From: Desulfobacteraceae bacterium
Lineage (GTDB): Bacteria > Desulfobacterota > DSM-4660 > Desulfatiglandales > B25-G16
NCBI GenBank assembly: GCA_028572035.1
Contig: JAPVWE010000002.1
Span: forward strand, 1 to 23,808
Length of the DNA stretch: 23,808 nucleotides
Direction of reading: 5' to 3'
Shown here: piece after piece, positions 23,601 to 23,808 of the stretch
Position numbering within the stretch: position 1 is the first letter of the stretch
Layout of the letters: the number at the start of each line of letters is the position of its first letter
Position numbers and translations under genes: made by a program
The notes under the pieces: model-generated
The model's database searches: none
What the model was told of the DNA's origin: nothing
Seen by the model: the letters and a program-made list of their open reading frames with translations, nothing else

Positions 23601-23791
23601 CAGGGCTGGGGATGTTTCTGAAAAGCAATATCTTAAAAAAGATCCCACAGGACTTTGAAGTGGCCAAATATTTGGGGTTTACTCCTACGGGCCAATGGGA
23701 ATCACCCCCTAAAGATTGTTAAACCTCAAATATTTGGCCACACTTTACTAAAATCAATAGATATTGCTTTGAGGAAATTTCCCCAGCCCTA
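23601..23791. mobile_element. MITE-like hairpin element
   Basis: Terminal inverted repeats of 32 bp (23602-23633 and 23759-23790) match at 27 positions, beginning AGGGCTGGGGA and ending AAAGCAATATCT. A second, inner pair of 22 bp (23660-23681 and 23720-23741) has one mismatch (GTGGCCAAATATTTG core). The centre is about 38 bp. No open frame. Size, long imperfect ends and lack of coding capacity fit a miniature inverted-repeat element. I see no convincing target duplication in the flanks (TTAAT on the left, ACTATG on the right). Confidence 0.75.
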
Positions 23792-23808
23792 CTATGATAT
23801 TGAGTTTG

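Overview
The window most resembles an anaerobic deltaproteobacterium (Desulfobacterota) or a close relative. The reasons are a LarA-type racemase pair, an orphan ADP-forming acyl-CoA synthetase alpha subunit, a beta-keto-acid cleavage enzyme next to hydroxyacid dehydrogenases, an MglA-type GTPase beside DUF4388/cNMP and PilZ proteins, a probable selenoprotein, and many dispersed inverted repeats. The lineage is inferred from gene content; there is no rRNA or tRNA here. I saw no CRISPR array, complete transposase or plasmid/phage core gene.

Layout. 1-1.7 kb: a cyclase-family hydrolase and a small membrane protein, then a gene-poor stretch with hairpin repeats and a dead MazF/PemK-like toxin tail. 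1.7-4.1 kb: two overlapping CNNM/CBS membrane proteins behind a good sigma-70-like promoter. 4.1-5.8 kb: an orphan 395-residue protein bracketed by related palindromic repeats. 5.8-9.8 kb: a UMF1-type MFS transporter, a 258-bp inverted-repeat element, a canonical LarA-family protein and a divergent TIM-barrel sugar isomerase-like protein. 9.9-13.4 kb: a truncated DUF488 gene, then a minus-strand signalling operon in transcription order PilZ, helical-repeat protein, MglA-like GTPase, DUF4388 plus two cNMP-binding-like domains. 13.5-13.9 kb: a tyrosine-recombinase fragment ending at a repeat. 14.1-15.9 kb: a radical SAM protein translationally coupled to a stand-alone B3/B4 protein.

15.9-23.8 kb, all minus strand: an etfA tail, HAD-type dehydrogenase, TDH-like SDR, BKACE (DUF849), a divergent LarA paralog, an ACD-alpha-like CoA protein and an exported DUF1573 protein. 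The last is interrupted by one in-frame TGA exactly where the family has the first Cys of its Cys-Gly-Cys motif, so selenocysteine is the best explanation. The catabolic genes suggest a route in which free hydroxyacids are racemised and oxidised, the resulting beta-keto acid is split with acetyl-CoA, and the thioester is conserved as ATP. The substrate is unknown.

Remnants (MazF tail, DUF488 head, integrase head, EamA-like tail, hydrolase tail, etfA tail) and at least six inverted-repeat structures, including a 190-bp MITE-like element at the right edge, show repeated rearrangement between otherwise intact operons.
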